From: a virus
Virus record (IMG/VR): IMGVR_UViG_3300025810_000095
Span: 1-22,070 of that record
Length of the DNA: 22,070 nt
Strand: one strand, 5' to 3'
Shown here: positions 1 to 7,886 of the stretch, piece after piece
How the letters are laid out: the number at the start of each line of letters is the position of its first letter
How positions within the stretch are numbered: the stretch's first letter is position 1
Program-made: the position numbers and the translations under genes
Notes under the pieces: generated by a model
What the model saw: the letters and a program-made list of their open reading frames with translations, nothing else
What the model was told of the DNA's origin: nothing
Databases searched by the model: none

Positions 1-1725
1 TTGACTTCCATCTACAGCAGGTAGTTGAGCTGAACCATTTAATTGTACCACATTATTTGCTGAAGTTCCAACATTTAATGTAGCAGCAGTACCTAATCCA
101 GTAATCTTAGAATTATCAATAGCATTAACTGCTAAATTAATTGTACCTGAAGATGTAATTGGTGAGCCAGTTACTGTAAATTCTGATGAGCCTGAATCTG
201 CTACAGCTACTGAAGTTACTGTACCAACATTACTTGGTGTAACTTGTGTAAATGTAATAGTATCAGTATCTAATGTAGCTGTGTTATTTGTAGTACATAA
301 AAAGATTTTATTGTCATTTGCTGTACCTTGATTAACTACAACCATTTGACCAGATAGTTCTGCAATAGTATCATACTCAGTATCTCTACTTGCAGTACCA
401 CTAGCTACAACTGTATATAAACCATTTTGTGATCCTGTAGATTGATCTTTAACTAATACTCTATCTCCAGTAACCAATGTAACACCATCAATAGTATCAC
501 CATTTTGTAAATCTGCTGTTAGATCTACATTTGCTGTAGTAGCTACTTCAGCTACAATTCTAGTTCTTAGTCCAGCAATAAGTTGATCTACATAATTTTT
601 TGTTGCTGCATCTGATGTAGCAGAAGGATCTCCAAGACCTGTTATACTACCACCTGTTAATGCAACATTATTTGCATCTTGAGTAGCAATCGTTCCTAAA
701 CCTAAATTAGTTCTAGCTGTACTAGCTGAAGTTAAATCTGATAAGTTACTTGCTTTAACAAGTTTAGCATCTAATTGAGTTTGTATTGCTGATGTTACAC
801 CATTTAGATAACCAAATTCTACATTTGCAACTGTACCATTATAAATTTTAGTAGCTTCAATAGCTGCACTAGCATTAATATCTGCATTAATAATAGTACC
901 ATCTAAAATTTTTGCTGAAGTAATATTTGAATCTGCAATCTTAGCAGTTGTTACTTGGCTATCTCCAATGTGAGCTGTGTCTATACTTCCATCAACATAC
1001 TGATCTGAGTCCACAGAATTAGCAGCCATTTTAGCATTAGTAATTTGAGAATCAGCTATATGTACTGTATCTATAGATCCATCTACATATTGATCTGAAT
1101 CAACTGAGTTAGCTGCCATCTTGGCATTTGTAATTTGTGAGTCTGCAATATGTTGAGTATCAATACTGCCATCTACATAATGCTCAGAATCTATACTGTC
1201 ATCTGCAATCTTAGAACCATTTACAGCATCTGCACCAAGTTTGGCAGTTGTTACTGATCCATCCGCAAGAGTTGCAGTAGCAACCACACCCTCAGGTATA
1301 GAATTATTAGTTGCTGATAATGCTGCAACATAAACATTAGATATTGCTTCGTTAGATAAGTTACCGCTATCCCAAGTTACATTTACTGTTGTGTCTGTTG
1401 AAAATGATGAGCTTGAGATTGTACCATAGATAGTACCAGGAGTAGTTGCTGTAACTTTAATTCTTCTGTTTGCATGGTAAATAGAAGTTACATCTGCACC
1501 AGCAATTGTAAAAGAAGTTGATGAAGCATAGCTTGCAGTGTAAGCACCATCGCCATCACCATATTCAATCCATTGTGCATCGTTAAACCAATCTCTAGTA
1601 TTTTTCATTAATGCTCTAATAGCATTGTTTAAATTACTAGGTAGCATCCCCTCATCTACATCAATAGAATTTAATGTAGTGTTGCTTGCTTGTGTAGTTG
1701 AGTAATCTTTAATATTTGTTGGCAT
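1..1725 (-). CDS. Tail fibre protein, N-terminal 575 residues (runs off left edge)
   Basis: The frame is open from an ATG at 1725 to base 1 with no stop, so the C-terminus lies outside the window. AGGAG sits 6 bases upstream of the ATG. Residues 1-140 resemble the virion-attachment part of podovirus tail fibres (start MPTNIKDYSTT, then a beta-rich NRRIKV / GTIYGTI segment). About residues 170-265 contain a 30-residue repeat with core VDGSIDT.HIADSQIT.AK. About residues 355-375 (DPSATSDAATKNYVDQ) and 390-460 (DGVTLVTGDRVLVKDQ) match modules common in phage tail fibre and collar proteins. The visible end (LNGSAQLPAVDGSQ) is also a typical fibre motif. It is inferred to bind the host surface. 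It is the last leftward gene visible in the structural block. Confidence 0.88.
   Translation of the reverse strand, partial: MPTNIKDYSTTQASNTTLNSIDVDEGMLPSNLNNAIRALMKNTRDWFNDAQWIEYGDGDGAYTASYASSTSFTIAGADVTSIYHANRRIKVTATTPGTIYGTISSSSFSTDTTVNVTWDSGNLSNEAISNVYVAALSATNNSIPEGVVATATLADGSVTTAKLGADAVNGSKIADDSIDSEHYVDGSIDTQHIADSQITNAKMAANSVDSDQYVDGSIDTVHIADSQITNAKMAANSVDSDQYVDGSIDTAHIGDSQVTTAKIADSNITSAKILDGTIINADINASAAIEATKIYNGTVANVEFGYLNGVTSAIQTQLDAKLVKASNLSDLTSASTARTNLGLGTIATQDANNVALTGGSITGLGDPSATSDAATKNYVDQLIAGLRTRIVAEVATTANVDLTADLQNGDTIDGVTLVTGDRVLVKDQSTGSQNGLYTVVASGTASRDTEYDTIAELSGQMVVVNQGTANDNKIFLCTTNNTATLDTDTITFTQVTPSNVGTVTSVAVADSGSSEFTVTGSPITSSGTINLAVNAIDNSKITGLGTAATLNVGTSANNVVQLNGSAQLPAVDGSQ
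931..1215 (-). repeat. 90-bp (30-residue) tandem repeats inside the tail fibre gene
   Basis: Near-copies of a 90-base unit begin about 991, 1081 and 1171 (plus-strand reading atcWacataNtg). They encode a repeated DSDQYVDGSIDTxHIADSQITNAK-like block. The first two units are the most alike. The outer units diverge, fading into related ADSNIT / AKI segments. The codons differ between copies although the peptide is kept, which suggests an old repeat under protein-level selection. Confidence 0.85.
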
Positions 1726-1732
1726 ATAACTC

Positions 1733-1879
1733 CTAATTCATAAACCAAGAAAAAGCTTTATCGCTTTCACTATTATTTTTATTAATTAAATTATTTACAG
1801 CTTCTTCCACTTGTCTTTGAAAGAACTCTTGAGTTTCAATTGAATACCTTATGTTATCTATATCCACTTTATCACTCAT
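1733..1879 (-). CDS. Small 48-aa protein between tail genes
   Basis: A 48-codon ORF fills the space between the tail stabilisation gene and the tail fibre. Its ATG overlaps the upstream TAA by one base (TAATG at 1879), and its TAG ends 7 bases before the fibre start, so it is likely translated by coupling. The protein starts MSDKVDIDNIRYSIETQ and is predicted to be mostly helical and charged, with no cysteine and no membrane segment. I do not recognise the family. Small genes at this position in podoviruses are often tail-assembly or hypothetical proteins. The tight fit and coupled start support it being real. Confidence 0.65.
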   Translation of the reverse strand: MSDKVDIDNIRYSIETQEFFQRQVEEAVNNLINKNNSESDKAFSWFMN

Positions 1880-3363
1880 TACCTAGAGCCTCCTTGACTA
1901 GCAGTTAAGTCTATTCCTTGAGCATGAGTCCAAATACTCTCTGCTGGTATTTTTACACTTGCTCTAAAATATCTTCCTGATTGTCTTACTGGTGCTATAC
2001 CAGTTGTATTTATTGTACTTGAAGAAGAACTTGTAACTGCATCTGCAAGTTTATCTCTAGTTTTAATTACAACATTTGATGAAGCATCAACTAAGGGTCT
2101 AACTCCTGTTATGTTTGCTCTAAGGCCAGGAAATAATTCTGTTTCTTTTGTTTCTAATTCTGCTTCTAAAGCTTTTCCAGAAAATATAGCTGCCTTAAAG
2201 TTTTCATCAATTGCACCTAAGTATAACTGTCCACTTGTCCAGTAAGCACTGTCTAGTGATATATTTATATCATCTAAATTTTCTGAAATAATATCCATCA
2301 GTTCTACAGTATTAACCACCATAAACTGTTTAAATATTTGTGAAGCTTTTACATTAGCTACTGACCATTTTTGCGTTACATAATTATAAATTAATATTTT
2401 ATCGCAAATACCAGTAGTGTTAGGATTATTTTTACTTGGATATAACCATAACGCTAAAGTATTAAATGGATCTACCGCAGCTGTAATTCTATCTGTGTAA
2501 GCTTTGTTTAAATCACTATCAAAAAATCTATTAACTTTTTCTGCACCAATCGGTAAAACCTGGTCGCCATTAATTTGAAAAAAACCATCTTCGGCATAGA
2601 AAAATATTTGTCTGTTGTCCTGGCAAACTGTTTGTCCATAAACAGCTCCTCTGTTTGGTGATATAACTGAAAATCTAAAAATTACATTACCACCGACAAA
2701 GTCCATTCTAATTATTTGATTTTGCCTAAATACATAACCAACCTCACCAGAAGTTATGGCAACAATCTGTCCACCAGAACCAGGTAAGTCTTGTGTATCA
2801 CTAGATTTAACTCCAGCTTCCCAAGTTGATATGTCATTCAAACCTGACCAAGCAACTCTGTTTTTTGCATTTTCAATGTTACCAGTTACTAAAAAATCCC
2901 TAACAACACCACTTACTCTAAATTTAGATGGTACTGTACCTGAGCCACTACTTGTAACTAAGCTTTGCAAAGTTGCAAAATTAGTTGATGTACCCATTAA
3001 ATAATACATTGGAGGATTAACTCCATTACTTGCAATTACATATTGGCCAAACTGAGTAAATGTAAAAAAATCTGTATCGCCACCACTAACTGTGCAGCTA
3101 CCTTTAACACTTGTAAATGTACCAGATGTTAATTTGTAAATATTGTCTTTTGTACCAACAAAAGTAAATACTGTGTTTGTGTTATCTCTAAAACTACCAG
3201 CACCTTTAGCATTTTGTGTTACATTAGATGCACCACTATAAGCAACTAAACCTTTAACTGGTTTGTAACTTGATTGTGCATGATACACATTGGTTGCTAC
3301 TGTAGCACCAGGATTAAGATGATCTGGTTGATCAGGTAGCCATTCTCCAAAAGGTAATTGCAT
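1879..3363 (-). CDS. Tail stabilisation protein (P22 gp10-like)
   Basis: A 494-residue protein whose N-terminus (LPFGEWLPDQPDHLNPGATV..NVY) is typical of podovirus proteins annotated as packaged-DNA stabilisation or tail-hub proteins of the P22 gp10 type. The remainder is beta-rich with repeated short strands and many S/T/G residues, as expected for a propeller-like tail component. It probably attaches below the portal/adaptor ring and closes the head after packaging. It begins 2 bases after the stop of the adaptor gene, and its TAA overlaps the next ATG. Assignment rests on N-terminal pattern, length and gene order, not on an alignment. Confidence 0.7.
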   Translation of the reverse strand: MQLPFGEWLPDQPDHLNPGATVATNVYHAQSSYKPVKGLVAYSGASNVTQNAKGAGSFRDNTNTVFTFVGTKDNIYKLTSGTFTSVKGSCTVSGGDTDFFTFTQFGQYVIASNGVNPPMYYLMGTSTNFATLQSLVTSSGSGTVPSKFRVSGVVRDFLVTGNIENAKNRVAWSGLNDISTWEAGVKSSDTQDLPGSGGQIVAITSGEVGYVFRQNQIIRMDFVGGNVIFRFSVISPNRGAVYGQTVCQDNRQIFFYAEDGFFQINGDQVLPIGAEKVNRFFDSDLNKAYTDRITAAVDPFNTLALWLYPSKNNPNTTGICDKILIYNYVTQKWSVANVKASQIFKQFMVVNTVELMDIISENLDDINISLDSAYWTSGQLYLGAIDENFKAAIFSGKALEAELETKETELFPGLRANITGVRPLVDASSNVVIKTRDKLADAVTSSSSSTINTTGIAPVRQSGRYFRASVKIPAESIWTHAQGIDLTASQGGSR

Positions 3364-3365
3364 AA

Positions 3366-4040
3366 TTAAGCCGAATTAGTTGTTGATGTATAATTTTCTT
3401 TAAATGGTGAAGCGATTGTATCTTCACTTCTTATTTGTAGAGGTGATCCACTAAATTGATCTTCCCTATCATTTAATTCTAGTCGTTCAAGAGCTGTAGC
3501 GTACATCTGTTGCCAAGTTTGAACTTGTTGCGGATTGTAGCCACCTAAAAAATTAGCAGCATGAAATAATGAGCCATATAAATATATAGCTGGGTGATCT
3601 GTTAAAATAAAATTTGTAGCATTAGTTGATGATAGTGCATCAAACTTTTTATAATAATTTAAGTAACCTGAGTAACTACTATCAGGCTTTGGTGTAAATC
3701 TAAATGTATCACCTAAAATTGTATAAGCTTGTGGTATGCCGGTAACAGAAGTACCTTTTACTTGATCCATTTGTGATGGAGTCATGTAACGTAAAGGATA
3801 TTTCGTACTACCACTTAAAATGTAAAAATCTCTTACTTGTAAAAAGCCTGTAGGTATAGACTCAGTTTCACTATCAATTGTAATAGTGCTTTGAGCTATC
3901 ATTTTTCTAACTCTTAACTTAGAGTTAAAATCAGCTTCTGTTAAAACTATAAAATCATCTGCTATCTCATCAGTTAAATCTGATCTGTTTAACCAGTTAG
4001 CTATAGATGCTTTAAGTGTTGTGTAGTTAGTTAATGCCAT
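3366..4040 (-). CDS. Head-tail adaptor (SU10 adaptor / gp4-type)
   Basis: A 224-aa protein with an N-terminus typical of phage adaptor subunits (LTNYTTLKASIANWLNRSDLTDEIADDFIVLTEADFN), followed by a beta-rich middle (RDFYILSGSTKYPLRYMTPSQMD) and a helical C-terminal part. This pattern is known from SU10-type adaptors that form the ring beneath the portal. Its ATG overlaps the stop of the upstream 111-aa gene (TAATG at 4040), so the two are coupled. Position between small head genes and the tail stabilisation gene fits a connector role. The last 20 or so residues are polar and probably disordered. Confidence 0.78.
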   Translation of the reverse strand: MALTNYTTLKASIANWLNRSDLTDEIADDFIVLTEADFNSKLRVRKMIAQSTITIDSETESIPTGFLQVRDFYILSGSTKYPLRYMTPSQMDQVKGTSVTGIPQAYTILGDTFRFTPKPDSSYSGYLNYYKKFDALSSTNATNFILTDHPAIYLYGSLFHAANFLGGYNPQQVQTWQQMYATALERLELNDREDQFSGSPLQIRSEDTIASPFKENYTSTTNSA

Positions 4041-4375
4041 TAAAAATTACCTGGTGCAGTTCTAAAATATCTATAATCAGAACTATTTAATTTTTCTTTT
4101 AAAATTTTAGTTTGAACATCTTTTGGTAAAGCAAACCAATTACCTTTGTTTTGATCACCATTATATTCTTTTGCCCAAATCTCTAAAATGATTGTAGGAA
4201 TAGAAGCTATTCTTTTTAATCCTTTATCAGGTGAGTAACCATCATTTTGATTATATAATTTTTTATTGTGTTCTAAAATTGGTTTATGATCAATTTTTCT
4301 TTCCTGGACAACACCCTTTTCTGTTCCATAAAAAGTTTCTGTAACTAAACCATTTTTTTCAACAATCTTACTCAT
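4040..4375 (-). CDS. Conserved-looking small virion-region protein, 111 aa
   Basis: A basic, mixed alpha/beta protein beginning MSKIVEKNGLVTETFYGTEKG and ending in an aromatic stretch (DYRYFRTAPGNF). I do not recognise a named domain. Proteins of this size and position, between a 43-aa basic protein and the adaptor, recur in SU10-like and other podovirus head blocks. The ATG lies inside the stop of the preceding ORF (ATGA overlap at 4372-4375) and its own stop overlaps the adaptor start. This coupling supports expression in fixed ratio with head-tail genes. Function unknown; a head-completion role is a guess from position. Confidence 0.62.
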   Translation of the reverse strand: MSKIVEKNGLVTETFYGTEKGVVQERKIDHKPILEHNKKLYNQNDGYSPDKGLKRIASIPTIILEIWAKEYNGDQNKGNWFALPKDVQTKILKEKLNSSDYRYFRTAPGNF

Positions 4376-4503
4376 CGGCCACCACCTTTATATCTAGTTT
4401 GTTTCTTTTGCCTTTTCTCCGATTTGGATTGAGATTTTTTGTGCTTTCCTAATTTAGGAGGCTTATCTCTTGGAACGAAATGAACAAATTTTTGTTTTGC
4501 CAC
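4372..4503 (-). CDS. 43-aa basic protein with GTG start
   Basis: This short ORF starts at a GTG that overlaps the TAG of the upstream gene (TAGTG at 4505-4501) and ends with a TGA overlapping the next ATG, so it is coupled on both sides. The peptide begins MAKQKFVHFVPRDKPPKLGK and is very rich in K, R, Q and S, ending RYKGGGR. This matches, from memory, a small basic phage family whose members share the KFVHFVPRDKP core and a KKS.NKSEKR tail. It lacks cysteine and hydrophobic segments and probably binds nucleic acid or an acidic virion surface. The role is not known to me. Confidence 0.68.
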   Translation of the reverse strand: MAKQKFVHFVPRDKPPKLGKHKKSQSKSEKRQKKQTRYKGGGR

Positions 4504-4772
4504 TAGCTTAATTCAGAAATAGAAACATTTGCTGAACCTATAGCTGCAACTTTTTCACCTGGATTAACCTTAAATATTTCTGGTTGATCTGCCGGTATAA
4601 AGATACTGCTAGAAGTAGCTGTAGGACTTGAACCGAACAAAATATGACAATCTGCGTCTGCACATATTCTTACATATAAAGTATATGCACCAAAAGCACT
4701 TGAGGCACTTGATGTACCACTTGATGCTAACATTTGTACTGTTGTTGGTCTTAAACCATAATTAAAAGCCAT
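4503..4772 (-). CDS. Small beta-rich virion protein, 89 aa
   Basis: An 89-residue protein (MAFNYGLRPTTVQMLASSGT...) with alternating S/A/T-rich and hydrophobic stretches and a compact all-beta look (HILFGSSPTATSSSIFIPAD, then FKVNPGEKVAAIG). It carries two cysteines near position 40 (ICADADCHI). Its size, composition and place close to the capsid gene suggest a head decoration or head-surface protein. I do not recognise a named family. The start is preceded by AAGGAG about 7 bases upstream, and the stop overlaps the GTG of the next ORF. Confidence 0.6.
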   Translation of the reverse strand: MAFNYGLRPTTVQMLASSGTSSASSAFGAYTLYVRICADADCHILFGSSPTATSSSIFIPADQPEIFKVNPGEKVAAIGSANVSISELS

Positions 4773-4784
4773 CTTATTTACTCC

Positions 4785-4892
4785 TTATTTTCTTTTCTTC
4801 ATTTTAGATTTGACAATCTTTGCTTGAAGCTTTTTTGGTAAAGTTTTTTGCTTAGCAGTAAGAACTGCTTTGCCTTTCATTTTACCTTTCAT
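4785..4892 (-). CDS. 35-aa lysine-rich peptide (second of a pair)
   Basis: A complete 35-codon ORF whose ATG overlaps the TAA of the preceding 35-codon ORF (TAATG at 4894-4890). The peptide (MKGKMKGKAVLTAKQKTLPK...) is about 40 percent lysine, has no acidic residue and ends KSKMKKRK. Stop codons are frequent in this AT-rich DNA, so two adjoining same-length basic ORFs with a coupled junction are unlikely to be accidental. The GGAG for the next gene lies just after its stop. Likely a virion-associated, DNA-binding peptide; the function is inferred from charge only. Confidence 0.62.
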   Translation of the reverse strand: MKGKMKGKAVLTAKQKTLPKKLQAKIVKSKMKKRK

Positions 4893-4999
4893 TAATATTT
4901 TCTCATTTTTACTTTTTTGCCCATTTTCTTCGCAGCTTTTTTTGCAGCAGCTTTACCTTTTTTTGTATAAGCAAATTTCTTTTTTCCCACCATTGGCAT
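4892..4999 (-). CDS. 35-aa lysine/alanine-rich peptide (first of a pair)
   Basis: A 35-codon ORF with a good ribosome binding site (AGGAG about 8 bases before the ATG). The peptide starts MPMVGKKKFAYTKKGKAAAK and continues as an amphipathic K/A-rich helix. The GKKKFAYTKKG core recurs in tiny basic proteins near phage capsid genes as I remember them. It is analogous in composition to DNA-condensing core peptides of other viruses, but this is a comparison, not homology. It is coupled to the next 35-aa ORF. Probable role: binding packaged DNA or the inner capsid. Confidence 0.68.
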   Translation of the reverse strand: MPMVGKKKFAYTKKGKAAAKKAAKKMGKKVKMRKY

Positions 5000-5028
5000 A
5001 GTCGTTTCTCCTAAAAAATTTTTGTTGT

Positions 5029-5066
5029 GTACTTGGGGGAAGTACCGGCTAGGCAAGATCCCCCAA
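5029..5066. promoter_or_regulatory. Two mutually exclusive hairpins between capsid-decoration and peptide genes
   Basis: One hairpin pairs GTACTT (5029-5034) with AAGTAC (5040-5045) around a five-G loop. The other pairs TTGGGGGA (5033-5040) with TCCCCCAA (5059-5066) around 18 bases. They share bases 5033-5040, so only one can form. In the leftward transcript the longer stem is followed, after about 12 bases, by a run AAAAATTTTTT. It may act as a weak terminator or as a translation/processing element upstream of the lysine-rich peptides. Confidence 0.5.
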
Positions 5067-5072
5067 ATTCTG

Positions 5073-5420
5073 TTATCTTCTAACTACAAATGTAACTAAA
5101 AGTTTTTGTGCTCCAGTTGATGCACCATCTGTAATCATTTCAATAGTTCCATCTTCTGATACTGAGTTTGCAGCTGTAGGCTCTGATGTATCTACATCAC
5201 CAGCAGCTGAACCAGATTGAGCTACAGTAATTGCTGAGCTAGTCATAGCAGTTCCACCAATTTCAAAAGTGATAGCTGCATCAGAACCAGAAATAGCACC
5301 TTGTAGAGCAGTTATAATTTTAATAACTCTACCGCCATCTGGTACTGCAACAAAAGTAGAAGATGCAGTTGATATATCTTCTATTTCAGCAGTTAAAAAG
5401 TAATCGTTTAAAGTTCTCAT
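5073..5420 (-). CDS. Capsid decoration-like protein, 115 aa
   Basis: A 115-aa beta-rich protein directly after the major capsid gene in the reading direction. It starts MRTLNDYFLTAEIEDIST and ends in a hydrophobic strand (KLLVTFVVRR). The middle is rich in A, S, T, G and D. Size, composition and placement next to the capsid gene fit a head decoration or stabilisation protein, as seen in many SU10-type head blocks. There is no catalytic motif. An upstream AGGAAT close to the ATG can serve as the ribosome site. Family assignment is tentative. Confidence 0.62.
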   Translation of the reverse strand: MRTLNDYFLTAEIEDISTASSTFVAVPDGGRVIKIITALQGAISGSDAAITFEIGGTAMTSSAITVAQSGSAAGDVDTSEPTAANSVSEDGTIEMITDGASTGAQKLLVTFVVRR

Positions 5421-5495
5421 GATTTATTCCTATTTATTTGCTTCGTTCCGCCATTGATTGACTTCAAAGACCAAACAAAATGTTAATGATAAGTA

Positions 5496-5513
5496 GAGGG
5501 GATTGCTCCCCTC
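5496..5513 (-). terminator. Hairpin after the major capsid gene, possible attenuating terminator
   Basis: GAGGGG (5496-5501) and CCCCTC (5508-5513) form a perfect 6-bp GC-rich stem with a 6-base loop, 15 bases after the capsid stop in the leftward transcript. The following bases are T-rich but not a clean T tract, so termination would be partial. This would let the capsid mRNA outnumber downstream tail messages. Alternatively it protects the 3' end. Confidence 0.5.
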
Positions 5514-5528
5514 CACATTAATTTAAGA

Positions 5529-6476
5529 TTATGATGTTGTTAAATCAAATACACCACCACTTGCTTTTTCGTTTTTAGAAACAAGTGTGTATTCTGCTAA
5601 CAATGCCTGTTTAGTTGCGTCACCAGTCTTAGCAAGATCCATAAGTTGGAAATCTCTTAAGAAAGCAACACCCCACATATCAGGTTGTATCACATAAGCT
5701 GATCTGCTTCTTGAGAATCTGTTAGGTACAACAGTCATTGCACCAAAGTCAGACTCATATACATCAACAGCAGCAACTAATCTTTTGTTTTCAGCTGGGT
5801 CAAATCTAGTTGATCCACCAGTAAAACCAGATAGCACTTGCTTATTGAAAGAGCCAAGCATGATCATAGATGGATCTCCACCCTCATCCCAACACTGCTT
5901 AATTACGTCTTTAAGCTGTGCTTCAGTGAAAGCTCTTTGAGTTCCATCAGTTCTAGCGTTAGTTCCAGAAGTTGTTGGATCTGCACCAGAACCACCGCCT
6001 TTTGATGTGTTAGTTTTAATCCAAGATTCTAAACCAGCTAATCTTCTAGGTGTAGAGTCGTCACCAGTTACTGGTGCTTGGTTAGCAGTTAGCGATGTTT
6101 CCATATCTCTTTTTAGCTCTTTAGAAGCTTTAGAGATTTGGTAAGCTAACTCATTGTTTCTACCAGCTTTAGATACTGAATCTAAAGTACCAGAAACGAT
6201 CACAGATTTTCTTGAAATTTGTGTTCTGTTTCCAAGTCTAGTAGTAGCAGATGGAGCAGCGAAAGAAATTTCGTCACCCTCAATCTGATAGTTGTTAGAT
6301 GCAGCCGCAGCTAAAGCATCTGTTTGCCACTCATGAAAAATTGCGTTTGCGTTTGATTTCGCAATACCTGACATGAATGGAGTGTCAGTTGGAGAGATTG
6401 AATAGATAATATCTGATAAATCTTCTCTTTCACCAACTGCATCATATGTACTGTAAGTATTTGTTACCTGAGCCAT
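5529..6476 (-). CDS. Major capsid protein (HK97-fold, SU10 / DUF5309-like)
   Basis: A 315-aa protein with the N-terminal signature of SU10-type capsid proteins: NTYSTYDAVGEREDLSDIIY, ISPTDTPFMSGI, then FHEWQTDALA. The central part has RKSVIVSGTLD and a glycine-rich loop, and the C-terminal part carries DVYESDFGAMTVVPNRF and VIQPDMWGVAFLRDF, which are typical P-domain strands. It forms the icosahedral shell around the scaffold. The gene follows the scaffold gene with a 20-base gap and has a strong AGGAG before the ATG. No signal for an N-terminal prohead protease site is evident. This is one of the surest calls. Confidence 0.9.
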   Translation of the reverse strand: MAQVTNTYSTYDAVGEREDLSDIIYSISPTDTPFMSGIAKSNANAIFHEWQTDALAAAASNNYQIEGDEISFAAPSATTRLGNRTQISRKSVIVSGTLDSVSKAGRNNELAYQISKASKELKRDMETSLTANQAPVTGDDSTPRRLAGLESWIKTNTSKGGGSGADPTTSGTNARTDGTQRAFTEAQLKDVIKQCWDEGGDPSMIMLGSFNKQVLSGFTGGSTRFDPAENKRLVAAVDVYESDFGAMTVVPNRFSRSRSAYVIQPDMWGVAFLRDFQLMDLAKTGDATKQALLAEYTLVSKNEKASGGVFDLTTS

Positions 6477-6496
6477 AATGTTCTCCTGTTGTTGAG

Positions 6497-7531
6497 TTAT
6501 TTTTTGTTAATCATATCTAAGAAGATGCTAGTAGCGTCTTTAACGCTTCCAGATTTTCTTAGTCGGCTCAACTTTTCTTTTCTAGCTTTAGAACTAATTT
6601 CAGATTTGCTTTGTTTCACTCCAGAAGTAAAAACTTTGCCAGGCTTTGTAATTTTTTTAGCAATATTTGGTTTTGCTTTTTGTAAATTACGATATTTCAT
6701 GGCATCGTTCACCAACATTACTATTCTATGGTCATAAACTTGTGCTACTTCTGTGTCGTTAAACCCATAAGCATTTAAAGTTGATTTCATAGAAGTTTTA
6801 AGCTGACTTGCTTTGTCAGGATCACTAAATTCTGGCATTTTAGATACCAATTTAGTTTGTTGATCCTTTAAAAACATATCAAACTGTCTTTTTTGCTCAG
6901 ATTGGTTTTTGGCCATTGCAGAATTTATTTTTTCTTGCTTTTTTCTTAGCCTATGTTCAATCCTAGCAGCTTCTGTTGGATCTTCTTCGTACAACTTCTC
7001 TAAATCAGCAGAATTTATCTCTTGATTGAGTTGTTGTTGTGCAACTGACAGCATCTGATTAGCTTCGTTAAGCTTTGCAGAATAGTCTTGCCTTTGCTTT
7101 TCAGACTCAGACATAAATTGTTTCTTTTCATAAGAAAGTTCTTCTGTCTTTCGTCTATAATCAGCATCTCTTGAGTAACCATTTCTCAACTCATCAAGGG
7201 TAACATCGTATTCTTGACCAGCAACTTTAACTTTGTAAAGTTGATCTTCGGTGGAATCCTGTTTCTCTTGAGTCTCAATTTGTTCTTCGTCTTGAGATAC
7301 TTCTTCGGTTGCTTCTTCTTGCGATTCAGCTTCCATGTTTTCCTGTTCCTCAGGTTGATCTTCTGTAGAAGATTCCTGTTGTGTAGGCTCAGGAGAATTT
7401 TGTTGTTCTTCTGTTTGTTGTTGTTCTGGTTTTGCCTCTTGTTTGGGGTCTAACAAACCAGTTATTGCTTTTGTTGCTTTTGTTATGTCAGTTTCAGCTT
7501 CCGCAAGCGGATTAGCATAATTGTCTGCCAT
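6497..7531 (-). CDS. Capsid scaffolding protein
   Basis: A 344-aa, highly charged protein. Residues about 30-100 are dominated by E and Q (QTEEQQNSPEPTQQ and similar), followed by YKVKVAGQEYDVTLDELRNGYSRDADYRRKTEEL, a conserved element in phage scaffold proteins. Residues about 115-235 form a long coiled coil. The C-terminal 60 residues are basic (KPNIAKKITKPGK, KARKEKLSRLRK), as expected for the capsid-binding end. Its place between the portal-side genes and the major capsid gene is standard. AGGAG lies upstream of the ATG at 7531. Confidence 0.85.
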   Translation of the reverse strand: MADNYANPLAEAETDITKATKAITGLLDPKQEAKPEQQQTEEQQNSPEPTQQESSTEDQPEEQENMEAESQEEATEEVSQDEEQIETQEKQDSTEDQLYKVKVAGQEYDVTLDELRNGYSRDADYRRKTEELSYEKKQFMSESEKQRQDYSAKLNEANQMLSVAQQQLNQEINSADLEKLYEEDPTEAARIEHRLRKKQEKINSAMAKNQSEQKRQFDMFLKDQQTKLVSKMPEFSDPDKASQLKTSMKSTLNAYGFNDTEVAQVYDHRIVMLVNDAMKYRNLQKAKPNIAKKITKPGKVFTSGVKQSKSEISSKARKEKLSRLRKSGSVKDATSIFLDMINKK

Positions 7532-7592
7532 TGTGTTCTCCTTTAAGTTAAGCTCCTGTTGTGCAAGGTTGGCTTATCCTAAACTTGAGTGT

Positions 7593-7886
7593 TTAGAATT
7601 TTTGATTTTTGATTGATTTACGATAATCCTCTAACTGTTTTGTAGCTAGCTTTCCTGTATCAATCATTTCTAATAAATTTTGTTCTACTTTGCCTACTAC
7701 ATTGTAAGCTAACCAAAGTTTCTCTCTGGCCTCAGTTTCCTTTGCACCAGTATTAAATAAACTATCTGCGTAAAGTTTTTTTAATTTATCAAAACTTTCT
7801 TGTAATAAAGGGTTGTCAAAAAGCTGTTTAGCTTTGTTCGCCTGGCTCACTTCCTTTTGGAGCTTGCCCACCTGATCCTTGTCCAT
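7593..7886 (-). CDS. Helical 97-aa protein overlapping the portal gene
   Basis: The ORF overlaps the last 59 bases of the portal gene in another frame. The protein is alpha-helical with the pattern FDNPLLQESFDKLKKLYADSLFNTGAKETEAREKLWLAYNVVGKVEQNL, which I recall from small proteins beside portal genes in many phages. Their function is not established. No clear ribosome site precedes the ATG at 7886; AAGGA precedes an in-frame GTG at 7871 with good spacing, so the protein may be 92 aa. The overlap zone has higher GC than its surroundings, consistent with double coding constraints. Confidence 0.7.
   Translation of the reverse strand: MDKDQVGKLQKEVSQANKAKQLFDNPLLQESFDKLKKLYADSLFNTGAKETEAREKLWLAYNVVGKVEQNLLEMIDTGKLATKQLEDYRKSIKNQKF

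Noticed and set aside
991-1215. Possible CRISPR-like array
   Set aside because: The 90-bp periodic units are coding repeats in an open tail fibre frame, with no unique spacers.
2756-3004. 82-aa rightward ORF
   Set aside because: It lies opposite the tail stabilisation gene, lacks a ribosome site and shows no motif; an antisense shadow.
6489-7453. Rightward ORFs of 82 and 79 aa opposite the scaffold gene
   Set aside because: Their leucine/phenylalanine-rich products mirror the lysine/glutamate codons of the scaffold gene on the other strand.
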